A stretch of DNA of 33,175 bases from an uncultured Clostridia bacterium (lineage in GTDB: Bacteria > Bacillota > Clostridia > Christensenellales > Aristaeellaceae), in NCBI GenBank assembly GCA_934621485.1, contig CAKTUS010000023.1:1-33175 (forward strand), in the 5' to 3' direction. Positions 15,187-22,286 of this stretch are shown one piece after another. The first letter of the stretch is position 1; each line of letters begins with the position of its first letter. The translations under genes were made by a program, and so were the position numbers. The notes below the pieces were generated by a model, which had not been told where the DNA came from, did not search any database, and saw only the letters and a list, made by a program, of their open reading frames with translations.

Positions 15187-16053
15187 TCAGCCTTTTACGC
15201 CGCCGGCGCTCAAGCCGGCGATGAAGTACTTCTGGGTGAAAATGTAGAACAGGATAATGGGAATGGCCGAAATGGTCAGGCCCGCCAGCAGCGTGGCCCA
15301 CTCGGCGTGCATTTCGCCCTTGAAGGTGAGCAGACCCACCGGGATGGTGAGCAGCTCTTCCTTTTTCACAAACACCAGGGCGAAGGTGAACTCATTCCAC
15401 GCATAAAAGCCGGTGAGCACGGCGCTGGTCAGGAACACGGGCTTGCACATGGGCGTATAGATACGCAGCAAAATGCGCAGATCGGTGCAGCCGTCGATGC
15501 GGGCGGCCTCCAAAAACGCCTTGTCCACATCGCTGAACGCATTGTGGATAATCAGGAAGGACATGGCCATCTGGTAAGCAGCGTTAATGAGAATGAGCGA
15601 CCACTGGCTATTGTACAGCTGTAGGGCCTGTACCTCCTGATACAGGGGAATGATGCTCACAATGGGCGAAAACATCATGCCCGCCAGCGCAATGGTGAAG
15701 AACAGCTTTTTGCCGGGAAACTGGTACACAGACAGGCTGAACGCATAGGTAGCGCAGGCCACCAGCGTCACCAGCACCGTCATCACCGTTACAAACACGC
15801 TGTTGAGAAAATACTTGGAAATACCGCTGTTCCACGCCTGCACATAGTTGCTCCATTGCCACTGGGCAGGCAGGCCCCAAATGTTGTCGAAGATTTCATT
15901 GGTGGTTTTGAAGGAGCTGACCACCATCCACAGCAGGGGCAGCACAATCATCAGGAAGAACAGCACCACAACAACCCATCCCACAACGGCGCCGATGCGG
16001 TTCAGTACATTGCTGCGTTTGCCGGAGCGGGCTCTGGCCGTAAGCTCAGACAT
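15187..16053 (-). CDS. Carbohydrate ABC transporter permease, MalG type
   Basis: This 288-residue inner-membrane protein has six predicted helices and the EAA loop EAARIDGCTDLRILLRIYTP, which contacts the ATPase, followed by the C-terminal FTQKYFIAGLSAGGVKG typical of MalG-type permeases. The ATG at 16053 is preceded by AAGGGGGG with suitable spacing; an in-frame GTG at 16062 is possible. It overlaps the upstream permease gene by 8 nt. The pair should import the sugar compound delivered by the binding protein at 17037-18311. No ATPase gene lies in the locus, so a shared MsmX-like ATPase elsewhere is likely. Confidence 0.9.
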   Translation of the reverse strand: MSELTARARSGKRSNVLNRIGAVVGWVVVVLFFLMIVLPLLWMVVSSFKTTNEIFDNIWGLPAQWQWSNYVQAWNSGISKYFLNSVFVTVMTVLVTLVACATYAFSLSVYQFPGKKLFFTIALAGMMFSPIVSIIPLYQEVQALQLYNSQWSLILINAAYQMAMSFLIIHNAFSDVDKAFLEAARIDGCTDLRILLRIYTPMCKPVFLTSAVLTGFYAWNEFTFALVFVKKEELLTIPVGLLTFKGEMHAEWATLLAGLTISAIPIILFYIFTQKYFIAGLSAGGVKG

Positions 16054-16954
16054 GGGTTTCACCCCCCTTCCGCTTGAGCCGCTTAGGCTTCTCGCTTTCG
16101 CCGCCTACAAACTGCAAGGAAGAGAACAACGCGGACAGCACCAGGATAACGTTGGCGATGGCGGCGGCGTAGCCCACCTTGCCATGAACAAACGCGTTCT
16201 TGTACATAATGGTGCTGAGCACCTCGGTGGTGCCATAGGGGCCGCCGTTGGTCATGATGTACACTTCGTTGAATACCAGCAAACCGCCGGTGATGTTAAT
16301 CATCAGAGCAATGCGAATCATGCCCATGATGCTGGGAACCGTAATATGGAAGAAGGTTTGCACCTTGGATGCACCGTCGATATAGGCCGCTTCGTTTATC
16401 TCCAGGGGAATTTTCTGAATGGAGACAATCATAAGCATCATGGTATACCCAATGCTTTTCCACTGGGAAACGGCAATCACGGAGAACATGGCCGTTTGCT
16501 CGTCGCCCAGCCAGCCCCGCGTCCAGCTTTCCAGGCCCACGAGCTCCAGAAAGCGGTTCAGCAGGCCATCAGTCTTGTAAATAAAGGTGAACAGCAGGCC
16601 GATGACCGTCAGGGAAATCAGAGAAGGAAGGAAATACACCGTGCGGAACACGCTGGAAAGGCGCTTGTTGCGCATGTTTTCCAGAAAAGCCGCCAAAATC
16701 AGCGCCAGGCCCACCTGGCAAATCAGCGAAATGCCAATGTACCACAGGTTGTTGCCCAGAGCAATGGGAAACTCCTTAGACTTAAACAGAACGCTGTAGT
16801 TTTTCAGGCCGATAAAGACCTTTTTTCCGGAAAATAAGTCCCATTTCAAAAAGCTGTAGCCGATGTTGCGGCAGATGGGATAGTACACAAACACCCCCAG
16901 CAGCAGCAAACCTGGAATCAGGTACAGATAGGGATTGATTTTGCTTTTGGACAT
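16046..16954 (-). CDS. Carbohydrate ABC transporter permease, MalF type
   Basis: This 302-residue inner-membrane protein has six predicted helices, an N-terminal LYLIPGLLLLGVFVYYPI segment typical of the MalF/UgpA group, and the EAA loop EAAYIDGASKVQTFFHITVP. It forms the channel with the MalG-type partner, whose gene overlaps its end. The ATG at 16954 follows a GGGGTGG element. It is the second gene of the importer set, after the binding protein. Confidence 0.9.
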   Translation of the reverse strand: MSKSKINPYLYLIPGLLLLGVFVYYPICRNIGYSFLKWDLFSGKKVFIGLKNYSVLFKSKEFPIALGNNLWYIGISLICQVGLALILAAFLENMRNKRLSSVFRTVYFLPSLISLTVIGLLFTFIYKTDGLLNRFLELVGLESWTRGWLGDEQTAMFSVIAVSQWKSIGYTMMLMIVSIQKIPLEINEAAYIDGASKVQTFFHITVPSIMGMIRIALMINITGGLLVFNEVYIMTNGGPYGTTEVLSTIMYKNAFVHGKVGYAAAIANVILVLSALFSSLQFVGGESEKPKRLKRKGGETHV

Positions 16955-16980
16955 TCGATCGCCACCCCGTGTGTGATAAA

Positions 16981-17014
16981 TGCCGCGGCCGACCGGAAGG
17001 GGCCGGCCGCGGCA
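16981..17014 (-). terminator. Strong hairpin between binding-protein and permease genes
   Basis: Arms 16981-16994 and 17001-17014 pair over 14 bp with one mismatch around GGAAGG. Such a hairpin after a binding-protein gene usually stabilises that message or partly terminates it, giving more binding protein than permease, as in the malE-malF gap. Confidence 0.65.
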
Positions 17015-17036
17015 GGTAGGTTATCGATTGGCTTTC

Positions 17037-18311
17037 TTATTGGAAGGCTTTGACTTCTTCCGCCTTGGCCTGCACTTCCTCCATCACCTGCTCGGCAGTC
17101 ATGCTGCCGCCCACCATGGCCTGAATGTCCGCCAGATAAACGGCGGCCACTTCGCTGTCGGTCACGTTGTCCAGCCACAGGTTGATGCTGCTGGCCTTTT
17201 TGATGGTTTCGGCAATCTCCACCATGGTTTCGTTAGCGGTATCCACCGTAATGGCGCCGTCCACGGTGCTGATCATCGAGGTTTCCTTCACCATCTTGCT
17301 GGCGTTGTCCACATTGGTCATAAACTTCAGGAAGTCCACGCACACGTCGGGAGCCTGGGTATCGGCAGAAATCATGAAGCCCTGGGGAGCGCCGGTCAGG
17401 GCGTCCTGGTCGCCGGCAGCGCCTTCGATATCCGGGAAGTCGAACCAGCCCCAGTCAAACTCGGCGGGCATAATGTACTGCACCTGGTTGAACTGCTCAT
17501 AGTAAATGGCGGCCTTGCCGGTAATGAAGTCGTTGATGCCCTGGTCATAGCCAACGGCGTTGCAGTCCTTGGTGAAGTAGGGCACCAGCTGGCACAGGTA
17601 GTTCAGCGCCTGCACATAGGTGGGATCGGTAAAGGGCTTCTCGCTCTCCAGGGCATAGTCGGCAGCCAGCACCTCGGCGGGCACCACGCGCTGGTTCAGC
17701 GTGGTCATGTAGTGGCCGGTGGCCCAGTCCTCGCTGTTGCCCAGAGAAATGGGGATGTATTCGCTGGCAGCCAGCTTATCCAGCACCGCCATGAATTCTT
17801 CCCAGTTTTCCGGCACATTCAGACCCAGCTCAGTAAAGATGGCCTTGTTGTAGTAGAAGGTTTTGCCGTCCATGATGATGGGCACGCCATAGGTTTTGCC
17901 GTCATAGGTGAAGGGACCCCACTGAGAGGGCATCACACGGGTTGCCCAATCGGCGTCCTGCTCCAAGTAGGGGGTCAGGTCCAGGGCGCGGCCGCCGTCC
18001 ACAAAGTTCTGGGCGTACACGCCGCTCCAGGCAAAGAAGATGTCGGGAGTGTCGTTGCTGGCCAGGCGCACATTGATTTCCTGCTTATAGTTCTGGTTGT
18101 CGGCGCTGGTCACGGTGATTTTTACATTGGGGTTAGCTGCGGTGTAGGCCGCGGCCAGCTCGTCAAAAAACGCCTTGCTGGCGCCGTCGGCAAAACGGGT
18201 AAAGATTTCAATTTCCGTGGTTTCGCTGGCAAATGCCTGGGCCACGCAGCCCAGCAGCAGCATGGCTGCCAGCACAAAAGCGGTCAGAATACGACAGTGG
18301 TTGTGTTTCAT
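17037..18311 (-). CDS. Extracellular sugar-binding protein of an ABC importer
   Basis: This 424-residue family 1 solute-binding protein has a signal sequence (residues about 7-27). LLLGC (C22) could be a lipobox, making it a lipoprotein, but an AFA-S signal peptidase I site follows, so the anchor is uncertain. The mature part starts TEIEIFTRFADGASKAFFDE, typical of the group. GAGGAGGG precedes the ATG at 18311. It is the first gene of the importer operon, behind a strong promoter and a putative operator. Context with FrlB- and FrlD-like enzymes suggests it binds a glycated amino acid, as FrlO does in Bacillus; this is inference. Confidence 0.88.
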   Translation of the reverse strand: MKHNHCRILTAFVLAAMLLLGCVAQAFASETTEIEIFTRFADGASKAFFDELAAAYTAANPNVKITVTSADNQNYKQEINVRLASNDTPDIFFAWSGVYAQNFVDGGRALDLTPYLEQDADWATRVMPSQWGPFTYDGKTYGVPIIMDGKTFYYNKAIFTELGLNVPENWEEFMAVLDKLAASEYIPISLGNSEDWATGHYMTTLNQRVVPAEVLAADYALESEKPFTDPTYVQALNYLCQLVPYFTKDCNAVGYDQGINDFITGKAAIYYEQFNQVQYIMPAEFDWGWFDFPDIEGAAGDQDALTGAPQGFMISADTQAPDVCVDFLKFMTNVDNASKMVKETSMISTVDGAITVDTANETMVEIAETIKKASSINLWLDNVTDSEVAAVYLADIQAMVGGSMTAEQVMEEVQAKAEEVKAFQ

Positions 18312-18358
18312 GAATAGACCCTCCTCATTCAGTTCATTGTTCGTTTGGCTTACCGTCG

Positions 18359-18380
18359 AATTGGTTCAACTGGTACTACC
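18359..18380. promoter_or_regulatory. Putative GntR operator before the importer operon
   Basis: AATTGGT-N6-GGTACTACC begins 10 bp downstream of the -10 box of the importer promoter, over the likely start of transcription. It agrees at 17 of 22 positions with the site before the deglycase gene. Repression by the neighbouring FadR-type regulator, relieved by a pathway sugar phosphate, would fit. Confidence 0.65.
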
Positions 18381-18390
18381 GCTTGTCGTC

Positions 18391-18419
18391 ATCATAACGG
18401 ATTCTTTTCCGTTTGTCAA
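18391..18419 (-). promoter_or_regulatory. Promoter of the importer operon
   Basis: On the minus strand TTGACA (18414-18419) and TATGAT (18391-18396) lie 17 bp apart, upstream of the binding-protein gene. Confidence 0.8.
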
Positions 18420-18439
18420 CCCCTTTTTTCACTTTTTCT

Positions 18440-19147
18440 TTAGGCCGATGGAGTAGCAGCCTGCGCCCGTTCTTTTTCCCGAATTTTTCCGCTCAAAATA
18501 TCGTTAATGTTAAAATGCTGCTCTGCGGCAGCGGCCGCCTTGGCATGGTCGCGCTGCTGAATGGCCTGAATAAACGCCTTATGCTCCCGCTGGGCAGAAT
18601 TGATGCGGGAGGGAAACAGCTGGTTAAGCACAAACAGCTTTTCATCGGTCAGCTGAAAAAACGCCTCCAACAAAATCTGATAAATGGAATTTTGGGTACA
18701 CTTAGCCAGCCGAACATGAAACTGGCGGTCCAGCCGGTTAAACTCCTGAATATCGTCCCGAGCCTTTTCCATCGCGTCATACAGGCGCAAAAGCTCGTCA
18801 ATGTCCTTGGCCGTGGCTTTGTCCACCGCCTTTTGCACCGCGCCCAGCTCTAAGGTCCGGCGAACCTCCACAATATCCGTCAGCTTGGAATCGCTGGATT
18901 CCAGCAAATCCTCCAGCCGATCGGCAAACTTGCCCCGGCTTTCATCCGCCACATATACCCCCCGGCCGGGCTGAATCACCAGAATGCCTTTTTCGCTCAA
19001 AAGCCGCAAGGCTTCCCTCAGCACGTTGCGACTAACGCCATACTTTGCCGCCATTTCCCGCTCGGAAGGCAGCTTGGTGCCCACCGCCAGATTTTTAATT
19101 TCGGTTTCCATCTTTGCCGCAACATCATTATAGAGAAAGCCTGCCAT
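18440..19147 (-). CDS. GntR-family (FadR subfamily) transcriptional regulator
   Basis: This 235-residue cytoplasmic repressor or activator has an N-terminal winged helix-turn-helix (KLPSEREMAAKYGVSRNVLREALRLL region, about 25-50) followed by GILVIQPGRGVYV, then a helical FCD effector domain (about 85-215) with metal-binding-type histidines. It lies directly upstream of the importer operon on the same strand and probably controls it through the two matching sites at 14157 and 18359. The ATG at 19147 is preferred; a TTG at 19160-19162 in frame is possible, and neither has a clear ribosome binding site. Confidence 0.88.
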   Translation of the reverse strand: MAGFLYNDVAAKMETEIKNLAVGTKLPSEREMAAKYGVSRNVLREALRLLSEKGILVIQPGRGVYVADESRGKFADRLEDLLESSDSKLTDIVEVRRTLELGAVQKAVDKATAKDIDELLRLYDAMEKARDDIQEFNRLDRQFHVRLAKCTQNSIYQILLEAFFQLTDEKLFVLNQLFPSRINSAQREHKAFIQAIQQRDHAKAAAAAEQHFNINDILSGKIREKERAQAATPSA

Positions 19148-19191
19148 TCGTCTCGCCACCAACCGTTTGTATGAATGTGAATCCCTAGAAA

Positions 19192-19219
19192 ATTATATGA
19201 GTATTTACAGGTTTGTCAA
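19192..19219 (-). promoter_or_regulatory. Promoter of the GntR regulator
   Basis: On the minus strand TTGACA (19214-19219) and TATAAT (19192-19197) are separated by 16 bp. Beyond it, 19220-19577 holds no gene or repeat I can recognise. Confidence 0.75.
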
Positions 19220-19577
19220 GGCTGGCGAAAAAAACGACCGTCAAGGCCCTGCAAAGACAGGAGTTCCGCAGCACGCAGCCGTTCTTGCCGACAAAAGCCC
19301 TTTCCTCCAGCGCTTCCGGCTTGGCCGTTCCTTCTTGACCCTCGGGCCGCCGGTAACGCTGCGTTGTTTGGCCCAAAGGGCTGCCGAAAGGCTTCGGGCG
19401 CTTTTCCCCCAAGACCGGCAGAAGCGGAACGCCTCCTTTGTTTGACATGCTTCCAGCAGGAAAGGAACGCTCTCCCCTGTTTTGAGCTGTGCCGCTCCCC
19501 CAAAAGCATTGTTTCTTTTACTCCTATGGCCGCTAATTGTTGTCCAGTTGCTCAAAGGTCAGCGTAGCCGGCCTGCC

Positions 19578-19720
19578 GCCTCCGCAAGCCGTTCCATTCC
19601 TCCCTCAAAATGACAACTAATTGGCGCTTTCCTTTTCATCGTTCTCATACGCATCCACCTGAATCGACCTGGCCGCCTGATTTTTGAGAAAAGCCGGGCG
19701 CTTGGGGCTGTATTCAAGCT
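19578..19720 (-). pseudogene. Decayed C-terminal tail of a GNAT acetyltransferase
   Basis: Read on the minus strand, VDAYENDEKES and, after a frameshift, ILREEWNGLR match the tail of the intact acetyltransferase at 20832-21365 (VDEYKDDEKETTRVF...REEWNGLR). The DNA also matches: GCAAGCCGTTCCATTCCTC occurs at about 19585 and 20850. The N-terminal catalytic domain is gone. It lies directly after the metallopeptidase-like gene, so that gene now sits between a full copy and the ghost of a second. Confidence 0.55.
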
Positions 19721-19764
19721 GAGCAGACCGAAAGCCGCCGCACTCAGCCGTTGGGCAGGATTTC

Positions 19765-20652
19765 CTATTTCCCATATTTTTCTTCCATTTCTTTCGTATT
19801 TGCATGAAACCGTTCCAGCGCCCGTGCCTGGATGCAGGAGAGGCTTGTTTGATCCGTATCTGCAAACGCAAGTTGAATCCTGGCAGAAGCCGCCGCGTGA
19901 CTGTCGTCTGCTTTGCTTTCATCCGCTTCCGATAAAAACTTTTGCAGCAATCCCAAATCGCTGGAATAATGGAGCTCCACAAGTTTTGCCCGGTATTCCA
20001 ACTCCGCGGGGGTGATTCCCGGAAATTGTTTCATATCTACGGTATGCTGGGCTTCATGCTTCAGAAGAGAAACAAGAAACCGCTCGCTTTCAAAATCATA
20101 CGCCTGCTCAATGCAGTTGATTGTGCCATCGGGAGAGGCCCAGCCGCCCGTACCGTACCTGCCGAAGGTCAGATAATCCATCCAGCTTCGGAATACGAAG
20201 CCTTTGAGAATGTTAACGGTGTATTCCGCCGTTCCGCCCGGCAGCTCGACTTGGTAGACGGTCGGAACCGTATCCCGCCAGACATACGGGCCGTAATGGC
20301 CCTGGGTTTTTCCGAAAAGCGCGTGATAGCCCTTTGCTTCAAACACCGATTGAAGCCGCTCAGCCAGAAGCTCTTCTTCCGTATCCGGCATATCCAGAAG
20401 CCCTTTCAGCCCTGTCAGCAGCTTGTCTGCGGCCTCTGCCTCCGGTAAACCGCAGTAGAAGACATCACGAAAATAAATCTGATACAGACGCAGGATATCG
20501 TTGAGCAGGTCCGGTATTTCAAACGCGCGGTATTCACCATTTTCAAAAACTGCCACATATGCAGGCAGAATGTCTTTGAATTCCTCGTGATTGCGCATAT
20601 ATGCAATAGCGCCTTTTATGTCTCCATTCAGAAAAAACTGGCTGATTTGCAT
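19765..20652 (-). CDS. Uncharacterised protein with HEAQH zinc-peptidase-like motif
   Basis: I do not recognise the family of this 295-residue protein. It has no signal peptide or membrane segment. HEAQH at 199-203 fits the HExxH zinc motif, and glutamates 14 and 16 residues past the second histidine (PAELEYRAKL, E217/E219) could be the third ligand, as in gluzincins. Upstream, about residues 150-195, are aromatic and Gly-rich (FRSWMDYLTFGRYGTGGWAS). The N-terminal half is helical and acidic. AGGAG about 10 nt upstream fixes the ATG at 20652. It may be a metallopeptidase or just a metal-binding protein; this is inference from one motif. Confidence 0.65.
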   Translation of the reverse strand: MQISQFFLNGDIKGAIAYMRNHEEFKDILPAYVAVFENGEYRAFEIPDLLNDILRLYQIYFRDVFYCGLPEAEAADKLLTGLKGLLDMPDTEEELLAERLQSVFEAKGYHALFGKTQGHYGPYVWRDTVPTVYQVELPGGTAEYTVNILKGFVFRSWMDYLTFGRYGTGGWASPDGTINCIEQAYDFESERFLVSLLKHEAQHTVDMKQFPGITPAELEYRAKLVELHYSSDLGLLQKFLSEADESKADDSHAAASARIQLAFADTDQTSLSCIQARALERFHANTKEMEEKYGK

Positions 20653-20831
20653 AGCCGCTCTCTCCTCTATCAATTCCGATTGGTTGTTCTGCTTTGAAAC
20701 GATTATCTCACAACTTTGCGCTTTTGGCTATTGTCAGCTTTGCAAACGGGTCTGTGAAAAAAGCGGGTGAGTTCAGCTGCCGTCGCTTCAGCCGCTGCAA
20801 AACGCAGCTCAAAGGTTCCTCGGAAGGCCGC

Positions 20832-21365
20832 TCAATCAGCCATTCCCCGCAAGCCGTTCCATTCCTCTCTCGAAAGGGCGAATACCCTGGTGGTTTCCTT
20901 TTCGTCGTCCTTATACTCATCAACCTGTTTGCATCCCCAGGAAACGGCCGCCTTGCAGGAGGGCGTGTTGGTGGACTTCATATAGGAATAAACGATGTGA
21001 AACGGCGTGTTAGTAAAGGTCCAATCTCTCACCGCCGCAGCGGCTTCCTTTGCATATCCTTTCCGCTGCTGGTCCTTTCTGATATGGTACCCGATTTCAG
21101 GCTTTATTTGTCCATGAATCAGCTGCATTGTCAATCCGCAATCGCCGATCATTTCCCCCGTTTCCTTCAGGCAAACGGCCCACAAGCCAAACCCAAAAGT
21201 TTGATACCTTTCCATATTTCGCCGAATCCACCCTTTGACGCGCGCTTCGTCAAAGGTGTATGGATAATGCTGCATAATATCGGAATCTGCCAGAACCTGA
21301 TAAAGCGCCTGCTCGTCCTTTTCGGTCATTTCTCGTAAAAGCAGGCGTTTGGTCTCGATTTTCAC
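20832..21365 (-). CDS. GNAT-family N-acetyltransferase
   Basis: This 177-residue cytoplasmic enzyme transfers acetyl from acetyl-CoA to an amine, by family analogy with RimJ/RimL-like proteins. TKRLLLREMTEKDEQALYQVL opens the domain, GDCGLTMQL and EIGYHIRKDQQRKGYAKEAA (the CoA-binding Q/RxxGxG/A loop as QQRKGYA) follow, and STNTPSCKAAVSWGCKQV ends it. I chose the GTG at 21365, with AGGGGGAAAATC just upstream, because the family normally starts at this point; a longer frame to 21458 adds unrelated residues. The acceptor is unknown. A decayed copy of its tail lies at 19578-19720. Confidence 0.85.
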   Translation of the reverse strand: MKIETKRLLLREMTEKDEQALYQVLADSDIMQHYPYTFDEARVKGWIRRNMERYQTFGFGLWAVCLKETGEMIGDCGLTMQLIHGQIKPEIGYHIRKDQQRKGYAKEAAAAVRDWTFTNTPFHIVYSYMKSTNTPSCKAAVSWGCKQVDEYKDDEKETTRVFALSREEWNGLRGMAD

Positions 21366-21439
21366 GATTTTCCCCCTGTTCCATTCCCATTTTTCTCTCG
21401 GCAGATGCCAAGAGTTGTCCATCTCAGGCGGGGTTGCCC

Positions 21440-21930
21440 CGGACCGTCCCAAAAGCACGCCAAGCAGTGAATTTTTTTACCGAGAAGCGCTCTTTGCCTG
21501 CTGGCCAGCGGCGCACTGGGCGGCAAAGGGCGGAAGGGCAGCCTTGCCGCGCAAGGCTGGCGAAGGTTACCCAAAAGCCAAAGGAACAGGAAGCAAAGCC
21601 GCTGCTCAATCGCGTGGCGGACTACTGGCTCCCCGGTTTTGCTCCCGCCTGCGGAGCGCAAAACGTCTATGACGCCTACTGGGGTCCGCTTTTCTCCGAC
21701 GCTTGCCAGGGGGTGAAGGGCGGCCCCCTTTCCCGCGAACCAGCGTAGTCACGTTCGCGGCTGTGGATATGCCTATAGGGTTTTTCGACCGGTTGGAGCA
21801 GTCGATGTACATGCCGCCGAAACCGGCGACCAAACTCGGAGGGCCGCAGCCCTTTGAGTTTGATTCCGAAACCGGCGGCGTATACGTCGGTTTCGGCTGC
21901 CTTGCGCAGCAGGGCTCAGACTGTTGAAAA
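21440..21930 (+). repeat. Composite intergenic repeat, copy 4
   Basis: After CCGTCCCAAAAGC (about 21444) come the CCGAGAAGCGCTCTTTGCC block (21481-21499) with GGCGGCAAAG, and GCCTTGCCGCGCAAGGC. Further on are an inverted GTTTTTCGAC motif, the hairpin CTCGGAGGGC/GCCCTTTGAG (about 21835-21858), a CCGAAACCGGCGG...CGTCGGTTTCGG hairpin (about 21866-21896) and CAGACTGTTGAAAAACCC (about 21908). The region 21366-22286 has no gene. Confidence 0.8.
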
Positions 21931-21994
21931 ACCCTGATTGGCCGCCATCGCCCGGAAGCAGCGATCCGCTGGTTCGCGGGGAAAGTCCTGTGGC

Positions 21995-22180
21995 ATAAGG
22001 CTTAGGGGCTCCGCCCCTAAAACCCCGGCAGGAGGCACTGCCTCCTGCACCTCCACCTTTTCAGCAACCTGTGCCTTGCACAGCAAGGCTTTCCTTATGC
22101 TCTTTGCCGCCCGGCGAGCCGCAGGCGAGCAGGCAAAGAGCGCTTCTCGGCAGAAAAGCTCGCCGTCTGGCGAGCTTTCT
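21995..22180 (-). repeat. Composite intergenic repeat, copy 5 (reverse) with module B
   Basis: TTAGGGGC/GCCCCTAA and GCAGGAGGCA/TGCCTCCTGC hairpins (22002-22050) form a unit that returns at about 25803-25853. It is followed by the reverse-oriented element: GCTCTTTGCC (22099-22108) pairs with GGCAAAGAGC (22132-22141), then the GCGCTTCTCGGCAG end and a 10-bp hairpin AAAGCTCGCC/GGCGAGCTTT (22155-22178). Confidence 0.8.
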
Positions 22181-22189
22181 TGCCGGCCT

Positions 22190-22215
22190 GAGGCAATCCC
22201 AAGCGGGATTGCCTC
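22190..22215 (-). terminator. Hairpin after lysS
   Basis: GAGGCAATCCC (22190-22200) and GGGATTGCCTC (22205-22215) pair perfectly over 11 bp around AAGC, about 70 nt beyond the lysS stop. There is no T-run on the minus strand. Confidence 0.5.
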
Positions 22216-22286
22216 TTTAGGCGCCAAATATGCCGTTTTTCCTGTTTGCACCGGCCGGAAGTCTCGTTCCCGCCTGTTCAGCGTTT

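Noticed and set aside
19185..19567. Overlapping open frames on both strands between the GntR regulator and the acetyltransferase remnant
   Set aside because: There is no start signal, no recognisable motif, and several frames are open at once, as expected in GC-rich non-coding DNA.
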